Shown here piece after piece: positions 25,108 through 37,949 of a DNA stretch of 37,949 nt. The stretch comes from an uncultured Bacteroidales bacterium (GTDB lineage Bacteria > Bacteroidota > Bacteroidia > Bacteroidales > Bacteroidaceae). The notes below the pieces were generated by a model that had not been told where the DNA came from, searched no databases, and worked only from the letters and a program-made list of their open reading frames with translations. The stretch is from NCBI GenBank assembly GCA_902770725.1, contig CACXUA010000012.1, forward strand, positions 1 to 37,949. The letters are read 5' to 3'. Position numbers and translations under genes: made by a program. The first letter of the stretch is position 1. Each line of letters opens with the position of its first letter.

Positions 25108-25117
25108 GGGGGGGGGG
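25108..25117. repeat. Homopolymeric G10 tract
   Basis: Ten consecutive G on the plus strand lie about 40 bases upstream of the -33 element of the FISUMP promoter. Length-variable G/C tracts at such sites can vary promoter strength, but no variation can be seen in one sequence. Confidence 0.7.
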
Positions 25118-25198
25118 ACGACCCGCAGGGCTATATTCTCCGGATACCAATAAAAGAAAACAAAAAAAAACGCAAGGCTCAAGTGCAGATTTTTGTTC

Positions 25199-25286
25199 TC
25201 TCCGTGGAGCATTACAAAACGCGGCACGCCAAATTCGCAAACATGGCATGCCAAGTTGGGCAACGCGGCACGCCATGTTTTTGCTC
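25199..25286 (-). repeat. 22-bp-period intergenic array D
   Basis: Four units start at 25199, 25221, 25243 and 25265. Units 2 and 4 have the 10-base core GCGGCACGCC and unit 3 has ATGGCATGCC, which makes the inner eight bases a perfect palindrome. Tails are 12 bases (AAATTCGCAAAC, AAGTTGGGCAAC, ATGTTTTTGCTC). It lies between the rpoC terminator and the FISUMP promoter, in the 415-base gap 24993-25407. Outside the array, that gap holds the promoter, the G10 tract, an A9 run (about 25162-25170) and no credible gene. Confidence 0.88.
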
Positions 25287-25334
25287 GTCACTAGCCGTAT
25301 TGCAACTCTTTGTGTATGAGCAGACTAAAGGAAA

Positions 25335-25366
25335 CAAAAAAACCGCAGGGCTTTCGCCTTGCGGTC
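25335..25366 (-). terminator. Terminator of rpoBC
   Basis: ACCGCAGGG pairs with CCTTGCGGT (one mismatch) around CTTTCG at 25342-25365, followed by TTTTTTTG on the minus strand. It lies about 45 bases after the rpoC stop codon. Confidence 0.9.
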
Positions 25367-25373
25367 TTAAATA

Positions 25374-25407
25374 TCCCCCTCCCTTAAGGGAGGGATGGGG
25401 AGGGTCT
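25374..25407. repeat. G/C-rich palindrome between the rpoC stop and its terminator
   Basis: An 18-base perfect palindrome (half-site CCCTCCCTT) is followed by ATGGGGAGGG, giving nested CCCTCC/GGAGGG pairings. It directly follows the rpoC stop codon and precedes the terminator hairpin. It could be an mRNA 3'-end stabiliser or a dispersed repeat. Confidence 0.6.
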
Positions 25408-29741
<4,334 letters not shown>

Positions 29742-29744
29742 TCA

Positions 29745-32700
29745 TTATTCCAAACTTACACGCAATCCCAGACCGCGCAACTCATGGAGCAGCACGTTGA
29801 GAGATTCGGGAATGCCCGGCGTGGGCATGTGATCACCCTTGACGATGGCTTCGTAAGCCTTGCTGCGACCTACGACGTCATCACTCTTGATGGTGAGGAT
29901 CTCCTGCAATACATGTGAAGCACCGAAGGCCTCGATAGCCCAAACCTCCATCTCACCGAAACGCTGACCACCAAACTGTGCTTTACCACCGAGAGGCTGC
30001 TGAGTGATGAGTGAGTACGGGCCGATGCTACGAGCGTGCATCTTGTCTTCAACCATGTGACCGAGCTTCAGCATGTAGGAAACACCTACGGTTGCAAGCT
30101 GGTCGAACGGTTCGCCAGTAGCACCATCGTAGAGCTGTGTAGAGCAGTAGCGAGGCAGGCCTGCCTTGTCTGTCCATTCACAGAGGTCATCGAGAGATGC
30201 ACCGTCGAAGATAGGCGTTGCAAACTTGACGCCAAGCTTCTGGCCTGCAGCGCCAAGCACGGTCTCGAAGATCTGACCGATGTTCATACGAGAAGGCACA
30301 CCCAGCGGGTTGAGCACTACGTCGACAGGTGTACCGTCGGCCAAGAATGGCATGTCTTCCTGACGAACCACCTTGCTGACAATACCCTTGTTACCGTGAC
30401 GACCGGCCATCTTATCGCCGACACCAATCTTACGCTTCTTGGCAATGTAAACCTTAGCAAGCTGGATGATGCCGTTGGGCAGCTCGTCACCGAGGCTGAT
30501 GGCAAACTTCTTACGCTTCATCTCAGTCTCAAGCAACTTGTACTTCTTGAGGTAGTTGATGATGAGCTTGCCGATGAGCTCGTTGATGTGCTCGTCGTTG
30601 GTCCAGCCTCTGAGCTGAACGGTAGTGTAGTCGATAGTCTCGAGCACGTTGGCAGTGATAGCGCTGTTCTTTGCAACAAGCACAACACCCACGTTGTCCA
30701 CGATGCCCTGACTCTTCTTGCCCTTGGTGAGCTCGAGGAGTTTATCCACGAGGATAGCCTTCAGGTCTTCTACCTTGCTATTGAACTCTTCGTCGATAGC
30801 AGCCAGACGAGGCTTGTCCTGCAACTTCACCTTACCGGTCTTGGAGGCCTTGGTGAAGAGCTTCTTGTCGATAACTACACCATTGAGAGAGGGACTTGCC
30901 TTGAGGGAAGCATCCTTCACGTCGCCAGCCTTGTCACCAAAGATGGCACGAAGCAGCTTCTCTTCAGGACTGGGATCGCTCTCGCCCTTAGGTGTAATCT
31001 TACCAATCATGATGTCGCCAGGAGCCACACGAGCACCGATACGAATGATACCGTTCTCGTCGAGGTCCTTGGTTGCCTCTTCGCTGACATTAGGAATGTC
31101 GGCTGTGAGTTCCTCCATGCCACGCTTTGTCTCACGAACCTCGAGGGAGAACTCCTCGACGTGAACGCTGGTGAGGATATCTTCGCGAACGACACGCTCG
31201 TTGAGCACGATGGCGTCCTCGTAGTTGTAACCCTTCCAAGGCATGTAAGCCACGAGCAGGTTCTTACCGAGTGCCAATTCGCCGTCCTCCGTAGAGTAAC
31301 CTTCTGTCAGAATCTGACCCTTCACAACCTTGTCACCCTTGTTGCAGATAGGACGAAGGTCGATGGTCATGTTCTGGTTTGTACGACGGAACTTTGGAAT
31401 GCGATATTCCTTCAGAGCGGGCTCGAAGCTAACGAACTCCTCGTCTTCAGTACGGTCATAAAGGATGCGGATGGTAGTTGCGTCAACATATTCGACAACG
31501 CCATCGCCTTCGGCGGTAATCATCGTGCGAGAGTCTTCGCAGACCTGACGCTCGATGCCTGTGCCGACGATAGGAGCCTCGGTGCGCATCAAAGGCACTG
31601 CCTGACGCATCATGTTCGATCCCATCAATGCACGGTGAGCATCGTCGTGCTCGAGGAAAGGAATGAGGGCTGCAGCGATTGATGCAATCTGCTGAGGAGC
31701 AACGTCCATGAGGTTGACCTCCGAGGGAGGAACCACTGGATAGTCGTCGTCCTGACGGCACTTAACCTTCGTGCGGATGAAGGTACCGTCGTCGTTGAGA
31801 GGTGCGTTACCCTGACCGATGATGAGACCCTTCTCTTCTTCGGCAGTCATGTAGCGAACACCTTCTGGCGTGAGGTCAACCTTCGCATTCTCAACCTTAC
31901 GGTATGGTGTCTCGATGAAGCCCAGGTCATTAATCTTTGCATAGACGCAAAGAGATGAAATCAGACCGATGTTTGGACCTTCAGGAGACTCGATAGGACA
32001 GAGACGTCCGTAGTGTGTGTAGTGTACGTCACGGACCTCGAAGCCGGCACGCTCACGAGAAAGGCCGCCGGGGCCGAGGGCAGAGAGACGACGCTTGTGC
32101 GTCACTTCGGCAAGAGGATTGGTCTGGTCCATGAACTGGCTCAGCGCGTTGGTGCCGAAGAAGCTGTTGATGACACCGCCCAGGCTCTTGCTGGTCAACA
32201 GGTCTGTAGGTGTGAACACCTCGTTGTCGCGGACGTTCATGCGTTCGCGAATGGTGCGGATCATACGAGCCAGACCGATGGCGAACTGATTAGCGAGCTG
32301 CTCGCCTACAGTACGAACGCGACGGTTGCTCAGGTGGTCGATATCGTCCACCTGTGCCTTAGAGTTGACAAGCTCAATCAAGTACTTGATAATCTCGATG
32401 ATGTCTTCCTTGGTCAACACACGCACGCTTGGGTCTGTATCCAGGCCAAGCTTGTGGTTGATACGATAGCGGCCCACCTCGCCGAGGTCATAACGCTTCT
32501 CGCTGAAGAAGAGGTTGAGGATGACTTCCTTGGCACTTGCATCATCAACGGGATCTGCATTACGCAACTGACGATAGATGTAGCTGATGGCTTCCTTCTC
32601 GCTGTTGGTAGCATCCTTCTGGAAAGTGTTGAAGATGATGCTGTAGTCGGAAGACTGTGCATCTTCCTTGTGCACGAGGATAGAAGGCACATTGCTGGCC

Positions 32701-33554
32701 ATAATCTGCTCGATGGCTTCCTCGTCGAGGACGCTCTCACGTTCGAGAATAATCTCGTTACGTTCGATAGATACCACTTCGCCGGTATCCTCGTCGACAA
32801 AGTCCTCAATCCAGCTCTTAAGTACGCGGGCTGCGAGCTTCTGGCCGAGATGTTTCTTCAGGTTCTCGCGAGTAGCCTGAACTTCCTCTGCGAGGTTGAA
32901 GATCTGAAGAATGTCTTTATCGTTTTCGAAGCCGATGGCACGAAGCAGTGTCGTTACGGGCAACTTCTTCTTACGGTCGATGTACGCGTACATTACATTA
33001 TTAATGTCTGTAGCGAACTCGATCCAACTACCCTTGAAGGGAATGATACGGGCAGAATAGAGCAGAGAGCCATTGGCATGCACACTGCTGCCGAAAAATA
33101 CACCAGGTGAACGGTGCAACTGTGAAACCACAACGCGCTCGGCACCATTGATGATGAAGGTACCATTGTCGGTCATGTAAGGGATAAAGCCCAGGAACAC
33201 ATCCTGAACAACTGTGTCGAAGTCTTCATGATCGGGGTCGTCGCAGCTCAACTTCAGCTTTGCCTTCAAGGGCACGCTGTAGGTGAGGTCACGCTCCAGA
33301 CACTCCTCGATAGTATAGCGAGGGGGATCAATGAAGTAATCGAGAAACTCCAGATTAAAGTTGTTGCGAGTGTCATTAATCGGGAAATTCTCAGAGAAGA
33401 CTTTGTACAAACCATCGTACTTCCTCAGTTCTGGAGGAGTATCGAGTTGGAGGAAGTCTTTGAAAGACTTCAGCTGCACTTCCAGGAAGTCCGGATAAGC
33501 CAGCGGACTCTTCACGGAAGCGAAATTAACTCTCTGATTCTTTTTGTTAGCCAT
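29745..33554 (-). CDS. rpoB: RNA polymerase subunit beta
   Basis: 1269 residues, intact and typical of Bacteroidetes. The rifampicin-binding region reads [46 protein letters not shown]. The C-terminal part contains [15 protein letters not shown] and the clamp-connecting [22 protein letters not shown]. It forms the active-site cleft with beta'. The gene is separated from rplL by a terminator/attenuator and array E, so it is probably expressed by read-through plus a promoter I could not place; no exact TTTG-N20-TAnnTTTG is seen in the gap. Confidence 0.98.
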   Translation of the reverse strand: MANKKNQRVNFASVKSPLAYPDFLEVQLKSFKDFLQLDTPPELRKYDGLYKVFSENFPINDTRNNFNLEFLDYFIDPPRYTIEECLERDLTYSVPLKAKLKLSCDDPDHEDFDTVVQDVFLGFIPYMTDNGTFIINGAERVVVSQLHRSPGVFFGSSVHANGSLLYSARIIPFKGSWIEFATDINNVMYAYIDRKKKLPVTTLLRAIGFENDKDILQIFNLAEEVQATRENLKKHLGQKLAARVLKSWIEDFVDEDTGEVVSIERNEIILERESVLDEEAIEQIMASNVPSILVHKEDAQSSDYSIIFNTFQKDATNSEKEAISYIYRQLRNADPVDDASAKEVILNLFFSEKRYDLGEVGRYRINHKLGLDTDPSVRVLTKEDIIEIIKYLIELVNSKAQVDDIDHLSNRRVRTVGEQLANQFAIGLARMIRTIRERMNVRDNEVFTPTDLLTSKSLGGVINSFFGTNALSQFMDQTNPLAEVTHKRRLSALGPGGLSRERAGFEVRDVHYTHYGRLCPIESPEGPNIGLISSLCVYAKINDLGFIETPYRKVENAKVDLTPEGVRYMTAEEEKGLIIGQGNAPLNDDGTFIRTKVKCRQDDDYPVVPPSEVNLMDVAPQQIASIAAALIPFLEHDDAHRALMGSNMMRQAVPLMRTEAPIVGTGIERQVCEDSRTMITAEGDGVVEYVDATTIRILYDRTEDEEFVSFEPALKEYRIPKFRRTNQNMTIDLRPICNKGDKVVKGQILTEGYSTEDGELALGKNLLVAYMPWKGYNYEDAIVLNERVVREDILTSVHVEEFSLEVRETKRGMEELTADIPNVSEEATKDLDENGIIRIGARVAPGDIMIGKITPKGESDPSPEEKLLRAIFGDKAGDVKDASLKASPSLNGVVIDKKLFTKASKTGKVKLQDKPRLAAIDEEFNSKVEDLKAILVDKLLELTKGKKSQGIVDNVGVVLVAKNSAITANVLETIDYTTVQLRGWTNDEHINELIGKLIINYLKKYKLLETEMKRKKFAISLGDELPNGIIQLAKVYIAKKRKIGVGDKMAGRHGNKGIVSKVVRQEDMPFLADGTPVDVVLNPLGVPSRMNIGQIFETVLGAAGQKLGVKFATPIFDGASLDDLCEWTDKAGLPRYCSTQLYDGATGEPFDQLATVGVSYMLKLGHMVEDKMHARSIGPYSLITQQPLGGKAQFGGQRFGEMEVWAIEAFGASHVLQEILTIKSDDVVGRSKAYEAIVKGDHMPTPGIPESLNVLLHELRGLGLRVSLE

Positions 33555-33588
33555 CTAAACTTGTATTGTTTTCTCGTGATTGTTTATG

Positions 33589-33719
33589 TAGCACGTCTAA
33601 CTTGTCAACTAGCCACGGTTAGTTTGTCAATTAGCCACGTCTAGTTTGCCAATTAGCCACGCCTAGTTTGCCAATTAGGCACGTCTAGTTTGCGAACTAG
33701 GCACGTTGTGTTTTTGGAG
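33589..33719 (-). repeat. 22-bp-period intergenic array E, rplL-rpoB gap
   Basis: Six units start at 33589, 33610, 33632, 33654, 33676 and 33698, all 22 bases apart except the first step (21). Plus-strand cores are TAGCCACGTC, TAGCCACGCC, TAGGCACGTC and close variants; tails are TAGTTTGCCAAT (twice), TAGTTTGTCAAT, TAGTTTGCGAAC and degenerate outer copies. It begins 35 bases upstream of the rpoB start and ends before the rplL terminator. The surrounding 296-base gap (33555-33850) otherwise holds only that terminator. Confidence 0.92.
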
Positions 33720-33785
33720 GCAAAACATCGCCTGAAAAATAAGGACTTAGCTCAAGGACTTAAACTCACTAAGAAGTTTATAGAC

Positions 33786-33825
33786 ACAAAAAGGCAAAGA
33801 ACCCTCTACCAGAGGATCCTTTACC
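33786..33825 (-). terminator. Terminator/attenuator between rplL and rpoB
   Basis: On the minus strand GGTAAAGGATCCTCT pairs completely with AGAGGGTTCTTTGCC (15 pairs including four G-T) around a GGT loop, followed by TTTTTG. It lies 26 bases after the rplL stop. Attenuation at this point, setting ribosomal protein against polymerase expression, is well known in the rplJL-rpoBC operons of other bacteria. Confidence 0.88.
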
Positions 33826-33850
33826 TAAGTCCCATTTTCAGGGATGAGTA

Positions 33851-34158
33851 TTACTTCAGTTCAACTTCAGCGCCAGCTTCCTCGAGGGTCTTCTTCAGAG
33901 CCTCTGCGTCAGCCTTAGGCATGCCTTCCTTCAGCACGCTGGGAGCGCCGTCAACCATTTCTTTTGCTTCCTTCAGGCAACGTCGAAGTCGGTCTTCTCC
34001 TCGGCAGCTGCAGCACCACCTTCACCACCAGCAGCAACTACTACAGCAGCAGCAGCGGGCTCGATGCCATAAGTTTCCTTAAGTTCGTTCTTAAGATCGA
34101 TTACTTCCTGTACTGTGAGCGCTACGAGCTCAGCAGCAATAGCCTTAATATCAGCCAT
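33851..34158 (-). pseudogene. rplL: Ribosomal protein L7/L12, internally deleted and frameshifted
   Basis: The N-terminal dimerisation domain and Ala/Gly hinge ([19 protein letters not shown] ... EEKTDFDV, 60 codons) are followed at about 33976-33981 by a frame change and a TGA (33973-33975). The rest of the C-terminal domain continues in another frame ([18 protein letters not shown] ... [10 protein letters not shown]) to a TAA at 33851-33853. Compared with the family, about 23 residues from the start of the C-terminal domain are missing (the V-L-K-x-A-G-A-A-K-L region through the G-L-G before L-K-E-A-K). L7/L12 recruits translation factors and is needed for growth, so this is most likely an assembly defect. 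Confidence 0.93.
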
Positions 34159-34196
34159 TTCTTTAATGTATTTAAGTTGTTATTATACTTGGTTAA

Positions 34197-34814
34197 TTAC
34201 TCAGCAGCAGCTTCGGCTGCGGGTTCTGTTGCAGGCTCGGCAGCAGGTTCAGCTGCGGGTTCAGCCACAGGCTCAGCTGCAACTTCGGCAGCGGGCTCGG
34301 CAGCAGGCTCGGCAGCAGGTTCTACAGCCTTTGCATTCTCCTTGTTCTCCAGAGCGCTCAAAACGTTCATAATCGGAGATTCGAGAGCAGCAATTACGTC
34401 TGCAATCAGTTCGTTCTTACTCTTCAGAGCAGCGAGAGTCGTCAACTGGTCAGCACCAACATAGATAGCACCCTCGGCATAAGCAGCCTTGAAAGCGGGC
34501 TTCTCCTGTTTCTTGCTGTTCAGTTCCTTGATGAGCTTAGCAGGAGCATTAGCAGTCTCCGTAAGGAGCAATGCGGTTGTTCCAACCAATACGGGCTTCA
34601 GCTCATCGAAGTTCTCTTTTGCTTTTTCAAGAGCCTTAATCATCAGAGTGTTCTTGACAACGACCATCTTGAGGCCCTTCTCAAAACACTTGCGACGCAA
34701 GCTGCTCGTGCTGGCAGCATTCATGCCCTCTACATCTACGAGGTAGAAGTGAGGATACTGCTTCAACAGTTCGCCAAGTTGCGCGATAACTGCAATTTTA
34801 TCTTCCTTTCTCAT
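34197..34814 (-). CDS. rplJ: Ribosomal protein L10 with Ala/Pro/Glu repeat tail
   Basis: 205 residues. The L10 core (MRKEDKIAVIAQLGELLKQ ... FYLVDVEGMNAAS, VVKNTLMIKALEKA, ELIADVIAALESPIMNVLSALEN) occupies about residues 1-160 and ends where the family usually ends. The last 45 residues are tandem P-A-A-E units and variants, encoded by a 12-base repeat at about 34197-34330. L10 anchors L7/L12 dimers on the stalk. The tail is not part of the canonical fold; its role is unknown. Confidence 0.95.
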   Translation of the reverse strand: MRKEDKIAVIAQLGELLKQYPHFYLVDVEGMNAASTSSLRRKCFEKGLKMVVVKNTLMIKALEKAKENFDELKPVLVGTTALLLTETANAPAKLIKELNSKKQEKPAFKAAYAEGAIYVGADQLTTLAALKSKNELIADVIAALESPIMNVLSALENKENAKAVEPAAEPAAEPAAEVAAEPVAEPAAEPAAEPATEPAAEAAAE

Positions 34815-34828
34815 GATGTTACAGCTTT

Positions 34829-35527
34829 TTAGATTTCCTCAGTAGCCTTAGGATCAATCTTGATGCCGCGGCTCATTGTACTTGAAAGATAAATACTCTT
34901 GATGTATGTACCCTTAGCAGCAGCGGGCTTCAACTTGTTGATAGTTGAGATGAACTCCTTTGCATTCTGAGCGATCATGTCAGCAGTGAAAGACACCTTG
35001 CCGATAGAGGTATGCACGATACCAGTCTTGTCGACCTTGAAGTCAATCTTACCCTGCTTCACTTCACGGACAGCCTTGGCTACATCCATAGTTACAGTTC
35101 CACTCTTGGGGTTTGGCATCAAGCCACGAGGACCGAGCACACGACCCAGCGCACCAATCTTACCCATGATGGAGGGCATCGTGATGATGACGTCGATATC
35201 AGTCCAACCACCCTTAATCTTCTCGATGTACTCATCGAGACCTACATAGTCAGCACCTGCTTCCTTAGCAGCAGCTTCAGCATCTGGTGTGCAGAGGCAG
35301 AGCACGCGAGTCACTTTACCCGTTCCGTTGGGCAGTGAAACGACGCCACGAACCATTTGGTTTGCCTTTCTGGGGTCAACGCCCAGACGCACATCGATAT
35401 CAACAGAAGCGTCAAACTTGGTGGTGGTAATCTCCTTCACCAAGGCAGCAGCTTCTTTCAAGGTGTATGCCTTCCCTGCTTCAATCTTATCAGCTACCAA
35501 CTTCTGATTCTTTGTCAGTTTACTCAT
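34829..35527 (-). CDS. rplA: Ribosomal protein L1
   Basis: 232 residues, full length. [35 protein letters not shown] and [14 protein letters not shown] are the L1 signatures. L1 binds 23S rRNA at the E-site stalk and in many bacteria represses translation of its own rplKA message. It lies 17 bases after rplK and 14 before rplJ, in the usual order. Confidence 0.98.
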   Translation of the reverse strand: MSKLTKNQKLVADKIEAGKAYTLKEAAALVKEITTTKFDASVDIDVRLGVDPRKANQMVRGVVSLPNGTGKVTRVLCLCTPDAEAAAKEAGADYVGLDEYIEKIKGGWTDIDVIITMPSIMGKIGALGRVLGPRGLMPNPKSGTVTMDVAKAVREVKQGKIDFKVDKTGIVHTSIGKVSFTADMIAQNAKEFISTINKLKPAAAKGTYIKSIYLSSTMSRGIKIDPKATEEI

Positions 35528-35544
35528 TTTAATTGAAGTTTAAA

Positions 35545-35985
35545 TTATTCACCAGGGAACTCACCCTTGACAGTGATACCCATACTTCTGGCTGTACCTG
35601 CAACCAATTTCATTGCAGACTCAACTGTAAAGCAATTCAAGTCAGGCATCTTGTCCTGAGCGATGGTGCGAACCTGATCCCAAGTAATCTGGGCAACCTT
35701 CTTACGGTTGGGCTCTGCGCTACCGCCCTTGAGCTTGGCAGCCTCCATCAACTGTACTGCTACAGGAGGAGTCTTGACGATGAAGTCATAAGACTTGTCT
35801 GTATAGTAAGTGATGATAACAGGCAGCACCTTACCGGCACGATCCTGTGTTCTGGCGTTGAATGCTTTGCAGAAATCCATGATGTTGATTCCCTTAGAAC
35901 CCAAAGCAGGGCCTACTGGGGGAGATGGATTTGCAGCGCCTCCTTTAATCTGTAATTTGATTAATCCAGCAACTTCTTTAGCCAT
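35545..35985 (-). CDS. rplK: Ribosomal protein L11
   Basis: 146 residues. The N-terminus [36 protein letters not shown] with its proline-rich switch and the C-terminal rRNA-binding domain ([11 protein letters not shown]) are intact. L11 binds the GTPase-associated centre of 23S rRNA and is needed for stringent-response sensing. Confidence 0.98.
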   Translation of the reverse strand: MAKEVAGLIKLQIKGGAANPSPPVGPALGSKGINIMDFCKAFNARTQDRAGKVLPVIITYYTDKSYDFIVKTPPVAVQLMEAAKLKGGSAEPNRKKVAQITWDQVRTIAQDKMPDLNCFTVESAMKLVAGTARSMGITVKGEFPGE

Positions 35986-36042
35986 TTGATTATACTTTTT
36001 ATTATTGATAATGTGAGGCTTCAGGGCACGTAACAGAATGCC

Positions 36043-36597
36043 TTAAAGCTTCTCGACCTGAGTGAAACCAAGCTCCACGGGCGTCTTGCGTCCGAAGATC
36101 TTGACCATAACCTTCAGCTTCTTCTTTTCGTTATTAACCTCTTCGACTGTGGCATCGAATCCGCTGAACGGACCGTCGGTCACCTTGACGCTCTCACCAA
36201 CCTCGAAGGAGATGAAAACATCTTCGGGCATCTCTGCCATCTCGTCGATGGTGCCCAGCATCTGACTGACCTCAGCAGGTCTCAGAGGCATGGGCTTGTT
36301 GCTTGAACGGGAATCATTGAGGAAGCCCATCACGTTAGACACCTCGCGCAAACGAGCCTGAGTTTCTCCTACCAGTTCTGCCTCAACGAAGACATAACCG
36401 GGGTAGCGGTTCTTCTCTTTGATTTTGCGCTTGCCTGCGGAGACGGTAACTACCTTCTCAGTAGGAATCAGCACTTGAGAGACATGTTTGGCGAAATCGG
36501 GCACATTGTTCATCAGCGCCTCGATAACTTCCTTTACCTTGCCCTCTTTACCACTGATAGCACGCAGTACGTACCATTTCATTCCAGCGTCTGCCAT
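36043..36597 (-). CDS. nusG: Transcription antitermination factor NusG
   Basis: 184 residues. The NGN domain begins [23 protein letters not shown] and contains [13 protein letters not shown]. The C-terminal KOW domain reads [31 protein letters not shown]. NusG binds polymerase and couples transcription to translation or Rho. It follows secE by 15 bases. Confidence 0.97.
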   Translation of the reverse strand: MADAGMKWYVLRAISGKEGKVKEVIEALMNNVPDFAKHVSQVLIPTEKVVTVSAGKRKIKEKNRYPGYVFVEAELVGETQARLREVSNVMGFLNDSRSSNKPMPLRPAEVSQMLGTIDEMAEMPEDVFISFEVGESVKVTDGPFSGFDATVEEVNNEKKKLKVMVKIFGRKTPVELGFTQVEKL

Positions 36598-36612
36598 TTC
36601 CTGAGAGATTCT

Positions 36613-36810
36613 TTATCGCAGCAAACCATAGATGACTTCCATTCCAGACTGGAACACGAAGTCCATAACGAAAACTACCAGTGCTATGCATAGGGAAGCA
36701 GTTAATACTACAACAGCACTGTTCATAAGCTCTGAACGTGTAGGCCAAGTTGTTTGGTTTACCAGTTCGTTGTATGATTCTTTACAATACTTCTTAATCT
36801 TTTCAAACAT
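36613..36810 (-). CDS. secE: Preprotein translocase subunit SecE
   Basis: 65 residues from ATG 36810 (MFEKIKKYCKESYNELVNQTTWPTRSEL); a GTG at 36819 is in frame but only 8 bases from the tRNA end. A single TM segment (SAVVVLTASLCIALVVFVMDFVF) follows the amphipathic W-P-T-R-x-E-L helix, as in short single-span SecE. It clamps SecY in the translocon. Confidence 0.95.
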   Translation of the reverse strand: MFEKIKKYCKESYNELVNQTTWPTRSELMNSAVVVLTASLCIALVVFVMDFVFQSGMEVIYGLLR

Positions 36811-36826
36811 AACTTTCACAGTTTAG

Positions 36827-36899
36827 CACGGGAAGTAAGACTCGAACTCACGACCCTCGGTTTTGGAGACCGATGCTCTACCAACTGAGCTATTCCCGT
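36827..36899 (-). tRNA. tRNA-Trp (CCA anticodon)
   Basis: A 73-base cloverleaf: acceptor arms ACGGGAA/TTCCCGT with discriminator G, D-arm GCTC/GAGC with AGTTGGTA, anticodon arm TCGGT-CTCCAAA-ACCGA (anticodon CCA), variable loop, and T-arm GTGAG/CTTAC with TTCGAGT. CCA is not encoded. It lies between tuf and secE, a common bacterial order. Confidence 0.97.
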
Positions 36900-36902
36900 A
36901 TT

Positions 36903-36933
36903 TTGGGTGGGCAGACGATGTCCACCCACCCAA
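36903..36933 (-). other. Hairpin between tuf and tRNA-Trp
   Basis: TTGGGTGGG pairs with CCCACCCAA (9 bp), with GAC/GTC pairing in the loop. No T-tract follows on the minus strand, so it looks more like a processing or pausing structure upstream of the tRNA than a terminator. Confidence 0.55.
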
Positions 36934-36970
36934 TTCTATTGTCTTTGAGTATTACCTCAAAAGCTGTTTC

Positions 36971-37949
36971 TTAGTCGAATACTTCAGTAATCTGACCAGA
37001 GCCTACGGTGCGACCACCCTCACGGATAGCGAAGCGGAGACCTACGTTCAGAGCCACGGCGTAGATGAGCTCAACCTTGATCTCAACGTTATCACCAGGC
37101 ATTACCATTTCGATTCCATCGGGGAGGTGAATCTCACCGGTGCAGTCCATGGTGCGCAGATAGAACTGAGGACGATACTTGTTGCCGAACGGAGTGTGAC
37201 GGCCACCCTCTTCCTTCTTCAGTACATAGATAGAAGCCTTGAAGCCCTTGTGAGGAGTGATTGCACCCGGGTGGGTGATAACCATACCACGCTTAACTTC
37301 CTGCTTGTCGATACCACGGAGGAGCAGACCTACGTTATCGCCAGCTTCACCTTCGTCGAGGATCTTGCGGAACATCTCGACACCAGTGATGACAGACTTC
37401 TTGTCCTCACCAAGACCGAGAATCTGAACTTCGTCACCAACCTTAACGACACCAGTCTCGATACGACCAGTAGCAACGGTACCACGACCTGTGATAGAGA
37501 AGACGTCCTCAACGGGCATCAAGAATGCCTTATCCTTGTCGCGCACGGGCTCCTGAATCCAAGTATCGCAAGCATCCATCAGCTCCATAACCTTGTCTTC
37601 CCACTCCTTAACACCATTCAAGGCACCAAGAGCAGAACCGCGGATGATAGGAGTATCCTCTTCGAACTCATACTGCTCGAGGAGCTCACGCATTTCCATT
37701 TCAACGAGCTCCAGCATTTCCTCATCATCAACCATATCACACTTGTTCAGGAACACAACCAAACGGGGAACGTTTACCTGACGAGCGAGCAGGATGTGCT
37801 CACGAGTCTGAGGCATAGGACCGTCAGTTGCAGCAACTACGATGATAGCGCCGTCCATCTGAGCAGCACCAGTTACCATGTTCTTCACATAGTCGGCGTG
37901 TCCAGGGCAGTCCACATGAGCATAGTGACGCTTTGCTGTCTCATACTCG
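36971..37949 (-). CDS. tuf: Elongation factor Tu (5' end outside the window)
   Basis: 325 codons are present, starting inside the G domain at [11 protein letters not shown] and ending at the natural stop. G3 is DCPGHADY and G4 is [10 protein letters not shown]. Domain 2 contains [21 protein letters not shown], and domain 3 ends [24 protein letters not shown]. The P-loop lies beyond 37949. EF-Tu delivers aminoacyl-tRNA to the ribosome. The GTG at 37915 is an internal valine, not a start. Confidence 0.98.
   Translation of the reverse strand, partial: EYETAKRHYAHVDCPGHADYVKNMVTGAAQMDGAIIVVAATDGPMPQTREHILLARQVNVPRLVVFLNKCDMVDDEEMLELVEMEMRELLEQYEFEEDTPIIRGSALGALNGVKEWEDKVMELMDACDTWIQEPVRDKDKAFLMPVEDVFSITGRGTVATGRIETGVVKVGDEVQILGLGEDKKSVITGVEMFRKILDEGEAGDNVGLLLRGIDKQEVKRGMVITHPGAITPHKGFKASIYVLKKEEGGRHTPFGNKYRPQFYLRTMDCTGEIHLPDGIEMVMPGDNVEIKVELIYAVALNVGLRFAIREGGRTVGSGQITEVFD

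Noticed and set aside
25057-25319. Small open frames in the rpoC-FISUMP gap
   Set aside because: They run through the repeat array, the poly-G run and the poly-A run, differ on every strand, and have no start context or family features.
33973-34158. A naturally short 61-residue L7/L12
   Set aside because: The rest of the C-terminal domain is present and well preserved in another frame directly downstream, so this is a lesion, not a short paralogue.

Overview
The window looks like a chromosomal segment of a Bacteroidales bacterium, most like Prevotellaceae. The evidence is the TTTG-N20-TAnnTTTG promoters, the lack of Shine-Dalgarno sites, the Bacteroidetes-type HU proteins, an M56/BlaR1-TonB fusion, a GH20/GH51 secreted glycosidase set, a FISUMP-type surface protein and a tRNA without encoded CCA. 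Almost every gene is on the minus strand; the one complete plus-strand gene is a membrane metallophosphatase at 23050-24147.

Layout, read from the right end in the direction of transcription. (1) 37949-25408 is the translation/transcription cluster tuf (partial), tRNA-Trp, secE, nusG, rplK, rplA, rplJ, rplL, terminator/attenuator, rpoB, rpoC. (2) 24992-24234 is a secreted FISUMP/DUF1566-like protein. (3) 23050-24147 (+) is the calcineurin-like phosphoesterase. (4) 22663-15963 is a GH51 arabinofuranosidase followed after 12 bp by an RND efflux pair (membrane fusion lipoprotein and AcrB-type pump), then a large TlpA-like thioredoxin protein (15814-13460). (5) 13235-10436 holds an HU-like/winged-helix DNA-binding protein, an ECF sigma factor, its probable anti-sigma partner and a secreted protein. 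(6) 10237-8621 is a GH20 hexosaminidase. (7) 8431-6112 is a BlaI repressor and an M56-plug-TonB fusion. (8) 5933-2433 is the tightly packed operon ftsY-rimO-HU-(HU+TM+LysM). (9) 2010-331 is MoxR and a truncated DUF58 protein. (10) Bases 2-346 are a plus-strand beta-galactosidase fragment joined head-on to the DUF58 gene.

The most unusual structure is not a gene. Five intergenic gaps (2167-2298, 13308-13389, 22840-22919, 25199-25286, 33589-33719) each contain a short array with a 22-bp period. Each array has its own, largely homogeneous and often palindromic core. Two arrays 9.5 kb apart (13.3 kb and 22.8 kb) have nearly the same 80-bp framework, but the core is exchanged in all three units. 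Where the flanking signals are visible, the arrays lie between the terminator of one unit and the promoter or start of the next. I do not recognise this as a described element.

A second recurring pattern is that gene-to-gene junctions inside operons are filled with different short A/T-rich tandem repeats immediately before the start codon. These sometimes encode the last residues of the upstream protein.

Quality warning: three genes that should be intact are broken. rpoC is frameshifted by an 8-bp tandem duplication, rplL lacks about 23 internal codons and is out of frame, and the left end is a head-on gene chimera. These lesions point to assembly errors in this contig and should be checked against reads before any biological reading.
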